Both the position numbers and the translations under genes were made by a program. Below are positions 33,152 through 45,604 of a DNA stretch of 64,000 nucleotides, piece after piece. Source of the stretch: Ga0077536 sp035325705. GTDB taxonomy: Bacteria; Pseudomonadota; Gammaproteobacteria; Ga0077536. The stretch lies in assembly GCA_035325705.1 (NCBI GenBank), contig DAOKZI010000016.1, forward strand, positions 25,297 to 89,296, read 5' to 3'. The notes beneath the pieces are model-generated. The model was given only the letters and a program-made list of their open reading frames with translations. It was not told the DNA's origin and did not search any database. Numbering within the stretch: the stretch's first letter is position 1; the number at the start of each line of letters is the position of its first letter.

Positions 33152-35623
33152 ATGAAGAGAATGCTCATCAACGCGACTCAGCGTGAAGAGTTGCGGGTTG
33201 CTCTCGTCGACGGCCAAAAGCTCTTCGATCTCGACATCGAAGCGGTCGGCAAGGAGCAGAAGAAGTCCAATATCTACAAGGCGCGCATCGTGCGTATCGA
33301 GCCCAGCCTCGAAGCGGCCTTCGTCGACTATGGCGCCGAGCGTCACGGCTTCCTGCCCTTGAAGGAAGTCTCGCGTCATCTCTTCAAGGAAAAGGCCCGC
33401 AATGCGAGCGGCCGCGTCAACATCAAGGACGCGCTCGACGAAGGTCAGGAGCTGATCGTGCAGGTCGAGAAGGAGGAGCGCGGCAACAAGGGCGCCGCGC
33501 TGACGACCTTCGTCAGCCTCGCCGGTCGCTACCTCGTCGCGATGCCGCACAACCCGAAGGCGGGCGGCGTGTCGCGCCAGATCGAGGGCGACGCGCGCGA
33601 GGACGCCAAGGAAGCGATGGCGGGCCTGCAGATCCCGGAGAACATCGGCCTCATCCTGCGCACGGCGGGCATCGGCAAGAGCTCGGAAGAGCTGCAGTGG
33701 GATCTCGACTACCTCGTGCAGCTCTGGCAGGCCATCGACCACGCCGCCGGTGAGCGCCCCGCGCCGTTTTTGATCTATCAGGATCAGAACGTCATCATCC
33801 GCGCGATCCGCGATTACCTGCGCAGCGACATCTCGGAAATCCTGATCGACGACGCCGCGCTCTACCAGACCGCCTGCGACTTCATGCAGCAGGTGATGCC
33901 GGGCAACATCACCAAGCTCAAGCTCTACACGGACAGCGTGCCGCTGTTCACGCGCTATCAGATCGAGAGCCAGATCGAGACCGCCTTCAGCCGCGAGGTG
34001 CGGCTGCCGAGCGGCGGCGCCCTGGTCATCGAGCCGACCGAGGCGCTGATCACCATCGACATCAACTCCGCGCGCGCGACCCACGGCGGCGACATCGAGG
34101 AGACCGCGCTGCTCACCAATCTCGAGGCCGCCGAGGAAATCGCGACCCAGCTCCGGCTGCGCGACCTCGGCGGGCTCATCGTGATCGACTTCATCGACAT
34201 GATGTCGGCCAAGAACCAGCGCGCGGTCGAGAACAAGATGCGCGAATGCGTGAAGATGGATCGCGCGCGGGTGCAGATCGGCCGGATTTCGCGCTTCGGC
34301 CTGCTCGAGATGTCGCGCCAGCGCCTGCGCCCCTCGCTCGCCGAGTTCAGTCACGAGATCTGTCCGCGCTGCGACGGCGTCGGCACCATCCGCAGCCTGC
34401 GCTCGACCGCGCTGACCGTGCTGCGCATGCTCGAGGAAGAGGCGATGAAGGACTCGACGGCGAAGGTCGTCGCGCAGCTCCCGGTCGACGTCGCGACCTT
34501 CCTCTTCAACGAAAAGCGCCGCGACGTCTCGCGCATCGAAGAGCGCCAGGAAGTCGAGATCATCCTGGTGCCGAACGCCAATCTCGAAACGCCGCATTTC
34601 AACGTCCAGCGCATCCGCGAGCAGGATCTCGCCAAGCGCGAGCTCGGCGAGAGCTACGAGCTCGTGACCGAGGTGCAGCCGCCGCCGGCGATCGACTATA
34701 CGAAGCAGGCGCCGCCGCCGCGCCAGCAGCAGGCCGCCGTGCGCGACATCGTACGTAACGCCCCGCAGCCGGCGGAGACGACGACGACACCGGCGGCCGG
34801 CGCCGCGCCGGGCGGCGTCATCAAGCGGTTCATCTCGGCCCTGTTCGGCACCGGATCGGGCCCGTCGGACACGGCTGCCGCGGCCCCGGCCGCGCCCGCG
34901 AGCAGCGGCAGCGCGCCCGCCCCGCAGACTCGCGCGCCGCGGCCGCCGGCGCCGCAGGGCGGCCAGGCACGCGGCGACGAGAGCCGCCGCGGCCGCGATC
35001 GCCGCGGCGGCCGCGGCCGCGGCGGCGAAGGATCGCGCGACGGCCGCGCGCGCGAGGAGACGCGCGGCGAAGAGGCCCGCGAAGGCGGCGAGGCGCGCCA
35101 GGCGCAGGAGCCGCGTCGCGGCCGCGACGGCCGCTCGCGCGGCGAGCGCCACGAGACGCCGCGAGGAGAACGCAGCGAACGCGGTGAGCGTCGCGGCGAC
35201 GGCCGTGAACGCGGTCCGCGCCCGCCGGAGCGCGAACGAGACGGCGGTCCGTCGCGCGCGGCCGCGGAAACGCCGGCGATGGCCGAGGCCGCGCGCGCGC
35301 CGCATCCCGCCCCGGTCACCGAGTCCACGGAGGAGCGCAGCGCCGCCGATTTGCAGCGCGCCTACGACGAGCGGACCGGACGCCAGACCGAGCTCTTTGC
35401 CGGGCGTGAAGCACCGCCGGCGGCCGAGCCGCCGCGCGCGCCGTCCGAGCCGCGACCGGCGCCCGAAGCCGAGCCGTCGCGCGATACCGGCGCGAGCGCG
35501 GCGCCGCCGCGCCCGCCGGAAGTCGTGAGCCCCGTGGCGCCGCCCGGCGCCCCGGAGGCCGAGCCGCCGCCCGCGCCCGCGGCGCCGGCTTCGTCTTCGT
35601 CTTCCTCCAGCCAGGATTCTTGA
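33152..35623 (+). CDS. rne: Ribonuclease E
   Basis: The predicted protein has 823 aa. It is an endoribonuclease initiating mRNA decay and processing rRNA and tRNA at the membrane. The S1 domain lies near 36-125 (SNIYKARIVRIEPSLEAAFV, GFLPLKEV). The metal-binding catalytic Asp residues lie in ITIDINSARATHGG (about 305) and LIVIDFIDM (about 346). The Zn-link tetramer motif is CPRCDGVG (about 407). After residue about 520 the protein becomes disordered: Arg/Gly/Glu-rich (RGRDRRGGRGRGG, then GERSERGERRGDG) and finally Ala/Pro-rich ending in a Ser run. This is the degradosome scaffold arm, shorter than in E. coli (1061 aa). Confidence 0.95.
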   Translation: MKRMLINATQREELRVALVDGQKLFDLDIEAVGKEQKKSNIYKARIVRIEPSLEAAFVDYGAERHGFLPLKEVSRHLFKEKARNASGRVNIKDALDEGQELIVQVEKEERGNKGAALTTFVSLAGRYLVAMPHNPKAGGVSRQIEGDAREDAKEAMAGLQIPENIGLILRTAGIGKSSEELQWDLDYLVQLWQAIDHAAGERPAPFLIYQDQNVIIRAIRDYLRSDISEILIDDAALYQTACDFMQQVMPGNITKLKLYTDSVPLFTRYQIESQIETAFSREVRLPSGGALVIEPTEALITIDINSARATHGGDIEETALLTNLEAAEEIATQLRLRDLGGLIVIDFIDMMSAKNQRAVENKMRECVKMDRARVQIGRISRFGLLEMSRQRLRPSLAEFSHEICPRCDGVGTIRSLRSTALTVLRMLEEEAMKDSTAKVVAQLPVDVATFLFNEKRRDVSRIEERQEVEIILVPNANLETPHFNVQRIREQDLAKRELGESYELVTEVQPPPAIDYTKQAPPPRQQQAAVRDIVRNAPQPAETTTTPAAGAAPGGVIKRFISALFGTGSGPSDTAAAAPAAPASSGSAPAPQTRAPRPPAPQGGQARGDESRRGRDRRGGRGRGGEGSRDGRAREETRGEEAREGGEARQAQEPRRGRDGRSRGERHETPRGERSERGERRGDGRERGPRPPERERDGGPSRAAAETPAMAEAARAPHPAPVTESTEERSAADLQRAYDERTGRQTELFAGREAPPAAEPPRAPSEPRPAPEAEPSRDTGASAAPPRPPEVVSPVAPPGAPEAEPPPAPAAPASSSSSSSQDS

Positions 35624-35630
35624 GACCGAG

Positions 35631-35659
35631 CGACGGGCCGCGCCGAGCGCGCCCCGTCG
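35631..35659. terminator. Hairpin between convergent rne and prfC
   Basis: CGACGGG (35631-35637) and CCCGTCG (35653-35659) pair perfectly, and the inner bases GCGC...GCGC can pair too. It lies 8 bases after rne and 8 bases before the prfC stop codon. The following bases CAATTCC hold few Ts, so it is a weak bidirectional terminator at best. Confidence 0.45.
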
Positions 35660-35667
35660 CAATTCCT

Positions 35668-37275
<1,608 letters not shown>

Positions 37276-37298
37276 GGTTGAATCCGGAAAGAGATCGT

Positions 37299-37676
37299 TC
37301 AGCTTTCGAGGACGACGACCGCCGCAGCGTATTCCGCCTCGTCGGTCAGGCTGACGTGGCTGGCGCTCGCCTCGAGCCGGCGCGCGTGCTCGGCCGCCGC
37401 GCCGTGGAAATGCAGCGAGGGCTTGCCCGCCGCGTCGTGCGTGACTTCGATCTGGCGCGGTCCGACGCCCTGCCGGAAGCCGGTGCCCAGCGCCTTCGAC
37501 GCCGCCTCCTTGGCCGCGAAGCGCATCGCGAGGAAGCTGACGGGCTTGCGGCTCGCATCGAAATGCCGCAGCTCGCCCTCGGCGAGGATGCGGCGCGCGA
37601 ACTTGCGGCCGAAGCGCGCATAGACCTCACGCACGCGCTCGGTCTTGACGATGTCGATGCCGAGCCCCTTGATCAC
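37299..37676 (-). CDS. acpS: Holo-ACP synthase
   Basis: The predicted protein has 125 aa. The GTG at 37674-37676 (VIKGLGIDIVKTERV) overlaps the pdxJ stop (GTGA), so longer frames reading back to 39008 are rejected. The Mg-binding Asp is in GLGIDIVKTERV and the Glu is in RFAAKEAASKALG. It transfers 4'-phosphopantetheine from CoA to AcpP. The pdxJ-acpS coupling is the standard arrangement. Confidence 0.93.
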   Translation of the reverse strand: MIKGLGIDIVKTERVREVYARFGRKFARRILAEGELRHFDASRKPVSFLAMRFAAKEAASKALGTGFRQGVGPRQIEVTHDAAGKPSLHFHGAAAEHARRLEASASHVSLTDEAEYAAAVVVLES

Positions 37677-38413
37677 GCGCGGTGTTCCAGCATGAGCTGC
37701 TTCATTTCGCGCACCGCGCGTTCGAAGCCGACGAACAGCGCGTGGGCGACGATCGCGTGCCCGATGTTCAGCTCCAGAAGCTGCGGAATGCGCGCGATCG
37801 CCTGCACGTTCGAATAGTGCAGGCCGTGGCCCGCATTCATCTGCAGGCCGAGCGCGTCGCCGAGCGCGGCGGCCTCGATGAGCCGCGCGAGCTCGACGTC
37901 GCGCGCCGCCGGATCGGCGGCCTCCGCATAGGCGCCCGTGTGCAGCTCGACCGCCGGCACGCCGAGCGCCGCGGCCGCTTCGATCTGGCGCGGATCGGGA
38001 TCGACGAACAGCGACACCGCGATGCGCGCCTCGGCGAGGCGCGCACAGACTTCTTCGAGCTGCGCACGCTGGCCGGCGACGTCGAGCCCGCCTTCGGTCG
38101 TCAGCTCCTGCCGGCGCTCGGGCACGAGGCAGCAGTTCGACGGCCGGCGCGTCACCGCCAGATCGATCATCGCCTCGGTAGCCGCCATCTCGAGATTGAG
38201 GCGGCCGCGGACGGTCTGCAGCAGGATGACGAGATCGCGCTCCTGGATGTGGCGCCGGTCCTCGCGCAGGTGGACGGTGATCTGATCGGCGCCCGCCTGT
38301 TCGGCGAGATAGGCCGCGTAGACGGGATCGGGAAAGCGCGTGCCGCGCGCCTGGCGCAGGGTCGCGACGTGATCGATGTTGACGCCGAGCTCGAGCGGTC
38401 GATGATTGGGCAT
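37673..38413 (-). CDS. pdxJ: Pyridoxine 5'-phosphate synthase
   Basis: The predicted protein has 246 aa. It condenses 1-deoxyxylulose 5-phosphate with 3-amino-2-oxopropyl phosphate to make PNP in the long vitamin B6 pathway. It has LGVNIDHVATLRQARGT at the start, QITVHLREDRRHIQERD, NLEMAATEAM, LVPERRQELTTEGGLD, VELHTGAYA, and the C-terminal GHGLHYSNVQAIA followed by ELNIGHAIVAHALFVG. The length matches the family. Upstream lies recO, 66 bases away. Confidence 0.95.
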   Translation of the reverse strand: MPNHRPLELGVNIDHVATLRQARGTRFPDPVYAAYLAEQAGADQITVHLREDRRHIQERDLVILLQTVRGRLNLEMAATEAMIDLAVTRRPSNCCLVPERRQELTTEGGLDVAGQRAQLEEVCARLAEARIAVSLFVDPDPRQIEAAAALGVPAVELHTGAYAEAADPAARDVELARLIEAAALGDALGLQMNAGHGLHYSNVQAIARIPQLLELNIGHAIVAHALFVGFERAVREMKQLMLEHRA

Positions 38414-38479
38414 GACGTAGAGGAGTCGGATAAAACGCCATTCTAGCGGCTCGCGGCCCGGACCCGGTACCGTTACGAC

Positions 38480-39190
38480 TCAGTCGAGATCGCCGCCGGC
38501 GAACAGGCTGCGCGCGTGGAGTGGGCGCTCGCCGAGATGATGGGCGAGCAGTGCGCGCATGAAGCGCTTGGCGTCCGGCAGCACCGCTGCGTCCAGCGGC
38601 CGCCGGCCGCCGAGCGCGAGCAGCGTGGCGCCGTCGACCGCGATGGCCCCGCTGCGGCCGTGGCCTCGATGCGGGCCGAGCTCGGGCACGTAGTCGTAGC
38701 GGCAATCGGCGGCGAGCGCTTCCTCGGTATCGACGGTCTGCGTGAGCTCTAGGCCGTAGCCGCTGATTTCCAGCAGCGCGACTTCGAAGGCGCGCAGCAC
38801 GGGCTCGAGCGCTTCGCCGTGCGCGATCAGCGCGAGCGTGGCCGCGTAGCGCTCGAAGAGCCGCGGATCGCCCTCGCCGCGGCCGGCGAGCCTGACGACG
38901 AGCTCGTTGAGATAGAGCCCGCTGAGCAGCCGCTCGTCGCGCAGTGCGGGCCACACCTCGGTCGTTTCCCAGTGCGTCAAACTGTGCAGCTCGCCGCGCC
39001 CGCGCCACACGAGCAGCAGCGGCCGGAAGGCCTGCAGCACGTCCTTCGCCGCGCGCCGTCGGCCGCTGCCGAGCCGCGCGACGAGGCCGATGCGGCCGTG
39101 CTCGCGCGTCAGCGCTTCGACGAGCAAGCTGTGCTCGCGATAGCGCCGCGTGTGCAGGACGAAGGCGGCATCCTGGGTCGAGGGGCCCAT
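38480..39190 (-). CDS. recO: DNA repair protein RecO
   Basis: The predicted protein has 236 aa. It loads RecA on SSB-coated gaps with RecR. The N-terminal OB-fold has AAFVLHTRRYREHSLLVEALT and RIGLVARLGSGRRR. The C-terminal helical domain includes LSGLYLNELVVRLAGRGEGDP and ALLHH-like ALLAHHLGERPLHARSLF. Sequence conservation in RecO is low, so the call rests partly on the era-recO-pdxJ context. Confidence 0.9.
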   Translation of the reverse strand: MGPSTQDAAFVLHTRRYREHSLLVEALTREHGRIGLVARLGSGRRRAAKDVLQAFRPLLLVWRGRGELHSLTHWETTEVWPALRDERLLSGLYLNELVVRLAGRGEGDPRLFERYAATLALIAHGEALEPVLRAFEVALLEISGYGLELTQTVDTEEALAADCRYDYVPELGPHRGHGRSGAIAVDGATLLALGGRRPLDAAVLPDAKRFMRALLAHHLGERPLHARSLFAGGDLD

Positions 39191-39197
39191 GCGGGCC

Positions 39198-40100
39198 TCA
39201 CTGTCCGTCGCGCTCGATCTTCGCCAGCGCGCGCGGATCCTCGGTCCAGCCTTCGCGCTGGCGGACCTGGGTGCCGAGGAATACGGGGCGATCGAGCAGG
39301 CGTTCGAGCGACTGCCGCGCGGCCGTGCCGATCTCCTTCAGCCGCGCGCCGCCCTTGCCGATCACGATGGCTTTCTGCCCGGGCTTCTCGACCCAGATCT
39401 CGACTTCGATGTGCGTGCGCTCCGGACGATCCTCGAACTTCGTGACCACCACGTTCGCCGCATAGGGCAGCTCGTCGCCGAGCTGGCGCATCACTTGTTC
39501 GCGGACCAGTTCGGCGGCGAGGAAACGCTCGGAGCGATCGGTGATCTGATCGTCCGGATACAGCGGCTCGCGCTCGGGCAGCCGCCGCGCGATGGCGGCG
39601 AGCAGCTCGCCGGTGCCTTTGCCCTTCAGCGCGCTGATGGGCACGATTTCCACCTCCGGCAGGCGCTGGCCGAGATCGGCGAGCAGCGGCAGCAGCGTCG
39701 ACTTGTCGTCGATCCGGTCGATCTTGTTCAGCGCGAGGAAGCGCGGGCAGGACGCGGCGAGCATCTGCGCGGCGATCGCGTCGTCCTCGGGCTGCCAGCC
39801 GCGCGCATCGGCCACCATCAGCACGGCGTCCATGCCGGCGAGCGCGGCGTCGATCTGGCGGTTCATGAGCTTGTCGAGCGGCGTGCGCGGCCGCGCCTGC
39901 CAGCCCGGCGTGTCGACGAAGATCACCTGCGCGCCGTCGACGTGCGCGATCCCGAGGATCCGCAGACGCGTGGTCTGCGGCTTGCGCGAGGTGATCGAGA
40001 CCTTGTGGCCGATGAGGCGGTTCACCAGCGTCGACTTGCCGACGTTGGGACGCCCGATCACGGCGACGTGGCCGCAGCGCGGCGCGGCGGATTCGATCAT
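39198..40100 (-). CDS. era: GTPase Era
   Basis: The predicted protein has 300 aa from the ATG at 40098-40100, which overlaps the rnc stop (ATGA). It is a 30S assembly GTPase. G1 is VIGRPNVGKSTLVN, switch I includes SRKPQTTRLRILG, G3 is FVDTPGWQ and G4 is LNKIDRI. The KH domain contains KAIVIGKGGARLKEIGTAAR (about 233-252) that binds the 3' end of 16S rRNA. An upstream in-frame start at 40211 lies in rnc and is rejected. Confidence 0.96.
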   Translation of the reverse strand: MIESAAPRCGHVAVIGRPNVGKSTLVNRLIGHKVSITSRKPQTTRLRILGIAHVDGAQVIFVDTPGWQARPRTPLDKLMNRQIDAALAGMDAVLMVADARGWQPEDDAIAAQMLAASCPRFLALNKIDRIDDKSTLLPLLADLGQRLPEVEIVPISALKGKGTGELLAAIARRLPEREPLYPDDQITDRSERFLAAELVREQVMRQLGDELPYAANVVVTKFEDRPERTHIEVEIWVEKPGQKAIVIGKGGARLKEIGTAARQSLERLLDRPVFLGTQVRQREGWTEDPRALAKIERDGQ

Positions 40101-40774
40101 GGCGGCTCTCCGGCGCGCAGCCTCTGCAGCGCGGCCCGCGCCGCGTCCTGTTCGCCCGCGCGCCTGCTGTGGCTCTCCGCGACGATCGGCGGACAGCCTT
40201 CGATTGCGCATTCGACGGTGAAGACGCGCCGGTGCGGCGGGCCCTCTTCGGCGATCGTGCGATAGGTCGGCAGCGCGCGGCGGCGCGCCTGCAGATACTC
40301 CTGCAGCGCCGTCTTCGCGTCCTTCGGCGCGAGCTCGGGATCGATGCTCGCGAGCCGCGACTCGAACCAGCGCAGCACTTCCGTCCGGCAGGCGTCGAGG
40401 CCGCCGTCGAGATAGATCGCGGCCGTCACCGCCTCGATGGCATTGGCGAGGATCGAGCTGCGCCGCCAGCCGCCGCTCTTCCGTTCGCCGTCACCGAGAT
40501 GCAGCAGCTCGCCCACCTCGAGCTCGCGGGCGATGGCGGCCAGGGTTTCGCGGTTGACCAGCGCGGCGCGCGTGCGCGTCAGCGCGCCTTCGTCGGCCTG
40601 CGGAAAGCGCGCGTGCAGGATGTCGGCGATGATGAAGCCGAGCAGGGCGTCGCCGAGGAATTCGAGACGTTCGTTGTGGCGAGACGAGGCGCTGCGATGC
40701 GTCAGCGCCGTGTCGAGCAGATCCGGATCGCGGAAGCGATAGTGGAGAAAACTGTTCAATGCGAAGCGCGTCAC
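40097..40774 (-). CDS. rnc: Ribonuclease III
   Basis: The predicted protein has 225 aa from the GTG at 40772-40774 (VTRFALNSFLHYRFRDPDL). It cleaves double-stranded RNA. The signature NERLEFLGDALLGFIIADIL carries the catalytic acidic residues, with IEAVTAAIYLDGG as the second metal-site segment. The C-terminal dsRNA-binding domain covers about 155-222 (DAKTALQEYLQARRRALPTY). The start lies 17 bases from the DUF4845 stop. Longer frames that reach 41245 include a different gene. Confidence 0.95.
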   Translation of the reverse strand: MTRFALNSFLHYRFRDPDLLDTALTHRSASSRHNERLEFLGDALLGFIIADILHARFPQADEGALTRTRAALVNRETLAAIARELEVGELLHLGDGERKSGGWRRSSILANAIEAVTAAIYLDGGLDACRTEVLRWFESRLASIDPELAPKDAKTALQEYLQARRRALPTYRTIAEEGPPHRRVFTVECAIEGCPPIVAESHSRRAGEQDAARAALQRLRAGEPP

Positions 40775-40791
40775 GCCGCCCGGGGCGGCCC

Positions 40792-41196
40792 TCACTCGTC
40801 GGTGCCGCCCTTCGGCAGGTCGATCTCCTTGCCGTAGTTCAGCACCACGTCGAGATCGCAGCACAGCGGCCCGCGAATTTCGTAGTACAGCGACATCGTG
40901 CGCCCGCCGCCGCCCGGCTTGGGCGCGACCTGCAGCAGCTTGGAAAATTCGGGCGTCGTCCAGCGGTCGACGTCGGAGACCTCGAACTGCCGCATCATCG
41001 CCTTCACCAGATCGGCCTTGGTCCAGTTGCCGACGTTCGCTTCGCGCATCACTTCCTCGAAGGCGAAGTCGACTTTCATTTTTTCGTTGTAGAGCGGGAA
41101 GAGCTTCATGCCGATCAGGGCGACGATGCCGATCAGCACGCACCAGAACAGCAGACCGCTCAAGCTCACACCACCTTGCAGACGACGGCTGGCCAT
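40792..41196 (-). CDS. DUF4845 single-pass membrane protein
   Basis: The predicted protein has 134 aa of the family found between lepB and rnc in many proteobacteria. There is an N-terminal amphipathic start, GGVSLSGLL, and a transmembrane helix (LLFWCVLIGIVALIGMKLFP, about 15-34). The rest is soluble with FEEVMREANVGNWTKADLVK. The N-terminus looks pilin- or prepilin-like but has no clear prepilin peptidase site. Function unknown. Conserved placement suggests a link to secretion or translation at the membrane. Confidence 0.85.
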   Translation of the reverse strand: MASRRLQGGVSLSGLLFWCVLIGIVALIGMKLFPLYNEKMKVDFAFEEVMREANVGNWTKADLVKAMMRQFEVSDVDRWTTPEFSKLLQVAPKPGGGGRTMSLYYEIRGPLCCDLDVVLNYGKEIDLPKGGTDE

Positions 41197-41241
41197 GTTC
41201 GCTCCCCTCCTCGCTTCCGGCCCGCCCCCGGGCCGCTGGTG

Positions 41242-42014
41242 TCATTCGATGCGGGTACCGATCCGGCTGGTGTCGATGCCCTTGTCCCAGTTCATCCAGA
41301 TGATAAACGCTCTGCCGATCAAATTCTCGTCCGGGACGAAGCCCCAGAAGCGCGAATCGCGGCTGTTGTCCCGGTTATCGCCGAGCACGAAATAGCTGTT
41401 CGCCGGCACCGTGCCTTCCCAGTCGAAAGAGTAGGCCCGCGGCGTGATGATGATGGCGTGCGCGTGGTTTCCGAGGTGCTCGACGTACTTCTCGGCGCCG
41501 GTGTGCATCACGGCGGACTTCACGCCGACATAGGTGCCGGCGGCGTCATAGGCGACGGGCTCGCCGTTGACGTACAGGCGCTTTTCCTTGTACTGCACGC
41601 GGTCGCCCGGCAGGCCGACGACGCGCTTGATGAAGGGAGTCGAGGGGTCCTCGGGATAGCGGAAGACGACGACGTCGCCGCGCTCGGGATCGCCGATCTC
41701 GATGATCTTCTTGTTGATCACCGGCAGCCGAATCCCATAGCCGAACTTGTTGACGAGGATGAAGTCGCCGACGAGCAGCGTCGGGATCATCGAGCCGGAC
41801 GGGATGCGGAAAGGCTCGACGAGGAAGGCGCGCAGGACCAGCACTATCACGAAGATCGGGAAGAAGGAGCGCGCATAGTCGACGAGCATCGGATCCGGGA
41901 CCTCGCGGCCGGCGACCGCCGCGAGGCGCTTGGGCTTGAACAGCCAGGCGTCGATGCCCCAGATTGCGCCGCTCGCCGCGACGAGCAGCACCATGATGGT
42001 GGAGAAATCGAATA

Positions 42015-42018
<4 letters not shown>
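41242..42018 (-). CDS. lepB: Signal peptidase I
   Basis: The predicted protein has 258 aa from the GTG at 42016-42018 (VIFDFSTIMVLL), which overlaps the lepA stop (GTGA). Two N-terminal hydrophobic segments are followed by the catalytic Ser76 in FRIPSGSMIPTLL and Lys131 in TPFIKRVVGLPGD, with the same 55-residue spacing as E. coli S90/K145. GDNRDNSRDSRFWGFV is the conserved box E. It removes signal peptides from exported proteins such as Sbp, MucD and RseB in this window. Longer frames beyond 42018 lie inside lepA. Confidence 0.95.
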
Positions 42019-43811
<1,793 letters not shown>

Positions 43812-43863
43812 GAATAGGCGGGCCGGCGGCTCAGCCGGCGATTCTACCGCAGTCGGCCGGCGC

Positions 43864-44121
43864 TCAGCGCGCCGGCACCGGGCCGAGGACGCGGGCGACT
43901 TCTTCGCCGTCGATGCGGCCCCACATCAGTTCGGTGTCGCCGTCGAAGACGACCGGGATGCGCCACTGCTGGCGCTCACGCACGGCAAGCGGCTGCTCGG
44001 CCAGGTCGCGGATCAGCACGCTGACGACACCGGCCGCCGCATAGGGCTCGAGCAGCGCGAGCAGCTCGGTGCAGAGTTCGCAGTCCGGACGGCTCAGGAC
44101 GACGAGGCGGCGCGCGCTCAC
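43864..44121 (-). CDS. Glutaredoxin-like thiol protein (DUF836 family)
   Basis: The predicted protein has 85 aa from a GTG at 44121. It has a thioredoxin-fold start (LVVLSRPDCELCTELLALLE) with the redox motif CELC (C-x2-C), and a cis-Pro segment RIPVVFDGDTELMWGRID. The family is often found between mucD/degP and lepA in gammaproteobacteria. It is 7 bases from the mucD stop, so it is probably expressed with the envelope-stress operon. The substrate is unknown. Confidence 0.82.
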   Translation of the reverse strand: MSARRLVVLSRPDCELCTELLALLEPYAAAGVVSVLIRDLAEQPLAVRERQQWRIPVVFDGDTELMWGRIDGEEVARVLGPVPAR

Positions 44122-44128
44122 GCGCGCC

Positions 44129-45604
44129 TCACGATTTCGGCACCTCGAGGGCGAGGAACATCGGGCTGCCTTCGCGCTGGACCAGCATCGGAACCTTGGT
44201 CCCCGGCGCGAGCTTGCCGACCGCGGCCTTCAGCGCCTCGACGCTGTCGACGGCCTCGAAGTTGAGCTGCACGACGACGTCCATCGGCTGCAGGCCGGCC
44301 GCCGCTGCCGGGCCGGCCTTGACCTTCTCGACCAGCACGCCGCGGCCCTTCAGCTCCAGTCCCTCGCGCTCGGACTTGGTGAGCTCGCGCACGGCGATCT
44401 TCAGCTTCGCGATTTCGGTGCTGCCGTTCGGCGCCTTCGGCGCCGGTTCCGCCTCCGCCTGCTGATCTTCTTCGGGCAATTTGCCGATGGTGATGACCAG
44501 CGAGCGCTGGCTGCCGCCGCGGATCACCTCGACCTCGATCTTCTGGCCGACGCGCGTGGCGCCCACCATCGGCGGCAGATCCGAGGACGTGGCGATGTCC
44601 TTGCCGTCGAAGCGCGTGATGACGTCGCCGGCCTCGATGCCGGCCTTGGCCGCCGGGCTGTCCGGCAGCACCTTCGAGACCAGCGCGCCGTGCGGCATCT
44701 TCATCTTGAAGGATTCGGCGAGCTCGCCGGTGACGTCCTGGATCAGCACGCCGAGCCAGCCGCGGCTGACCGAGCCGGTCTCGCGTAGCTGTTTGTAGAC
44801 GTTCATGACCACGTCGATCGGGATCGCGAAGGACAGGCCCATGAAGCCGCCGGTCCGGCTGTAGATCTGCGAATTGACGCCGACCACCTCACCGTCGAGG
44901 TTGAACAGCGGGCCGCCGGAGTTGCCGGGGTTGATGGCGACGTCGGTCTGGATGAAGGGCACGTAGTTCTCGTTCGGGAGACTGCGGCCCTTGGCGCTGA
45001 CGATGCCGGCGGTGACCGAGTGATCGAAGCCGAAGGGCGAGCCGATCGCGAGCACCCACTCGCCGACCTGCAGCGCCTCCGAGCGGCCGAGCCGCACGAC
45101 CGGCAGATCGCCCTCGGCCTTGAGCTTGAGCACCGCGATGTCGGTGCGCGGGTCCGAGCCGACGACCTCGGCCTTGAGCTCACGGCGATCGCTCAGCCGC
45201 ACGACGATCTCGCCGGCGCCCTTCACCACGTGATAGTTCGAGATCACGTAGCCGTCCTTGGAGACGATGAAGCCCGAGCCCAGCGAGGACTGGGGCAGCA
45301 TGCCCTGCGGCCCTTCCGGCATCTGGTCGCCGAAGAAGCGCCGGAACAGATCGTTCAACGGGTGATCCTCGGGCAGATTCGGCATCCCGAACTGCGGCCC
45401 GTCGCGGCTGTTGTCGGCCGTGGATTCCTCCTGCGGCGCCGTGGTGCTGATGTTCACCACCGCCGGTCCGTTCTGCCGCACCAGTGCCGTGAAATCGGGC
45501 AGGCCGCCGCCGAGCGCGAAAGCCGGCGCCGCGCCGAGCGCGGCAACGACGATCAGCGCGGACGAGAGCAGGAACGGGGAACGAAGACACTTCATGCGAC
45601 TCAC
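44129..45604 (-). CDS. mucD: DegP/MucD-type periplasmic serine endoprotease
   Basis: The predicted protein has 491 aa. A signal peptide spans SPFLLSSALIVVAALGAAPAF with cleavage near residue 30. The catalytic triad is in ISNYHVVKGA (His), RTDIAVLKL (Asp) and NPGNSGGPLFN (Ser). Two PDZ domains follow, containing RGWLGVLIQDV and GVLVEKVKAGPAAAAGLQP. It degrades misfolded envelope proteins. The ATG at 45604 overlaps the rseB stop (ATGA); an alternative start 9 bases later (MKCLRSPF) is possible. The rpoE-rseA-rseB-mucD arrangement is like Pseudomonas algU-mucABD. Confidence 0.95.
   Translation of the reverse strand: MSRMKCLRSPFLLSSALIVVAALGAAPAFALGGGLPDFTALVRQNGPAVVNISTTAPQEESTADNSRDGPQFGMPNLPEDHPLNDLFRRFFGDQMPEGPQGMLPQSSLGSGFIVSKDGYVISNYHVVKGAGEIVVRLSDRRELKAEVVGSDPRTDIAVLKLKAEGDLPVVRLGRSEALQVGEWVLAIGSPFGFDHSVTAGIVSAKGRSLPNENYVPFIQTDVAINPGNSGGPLFNLDGEVVGVNSQIYSRTGGFMGLSFAIPIDVVMNVYKQLRETGSVSRGWLGVLIQDVTGELAESFKMKMPHGALVSKVLPDSPAAKAGIEAGDVITRFDGKDIATSSDLPPMVGATRVGQKIEVEVIRGGSQRSLVITIGKLPEEDQQAEAEPAPKAPNGSTEIAKLKIAVRELTKSEREGLELKGRGVLVEKVKAGPAAAAGLQPMDVVVQLNFEAVDSVEALKAAVGKLAPGTKVPMLVQREGSPMFLALEVPKS

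Noticed and set aside
37299..39008. Apparent 569-codon fusion ending in AcpS
   Set aside because: The upstream part overlaps pdxJ and recO in another frame. The GTG that overlaps the pdxJ stop gives a normal AcpS.
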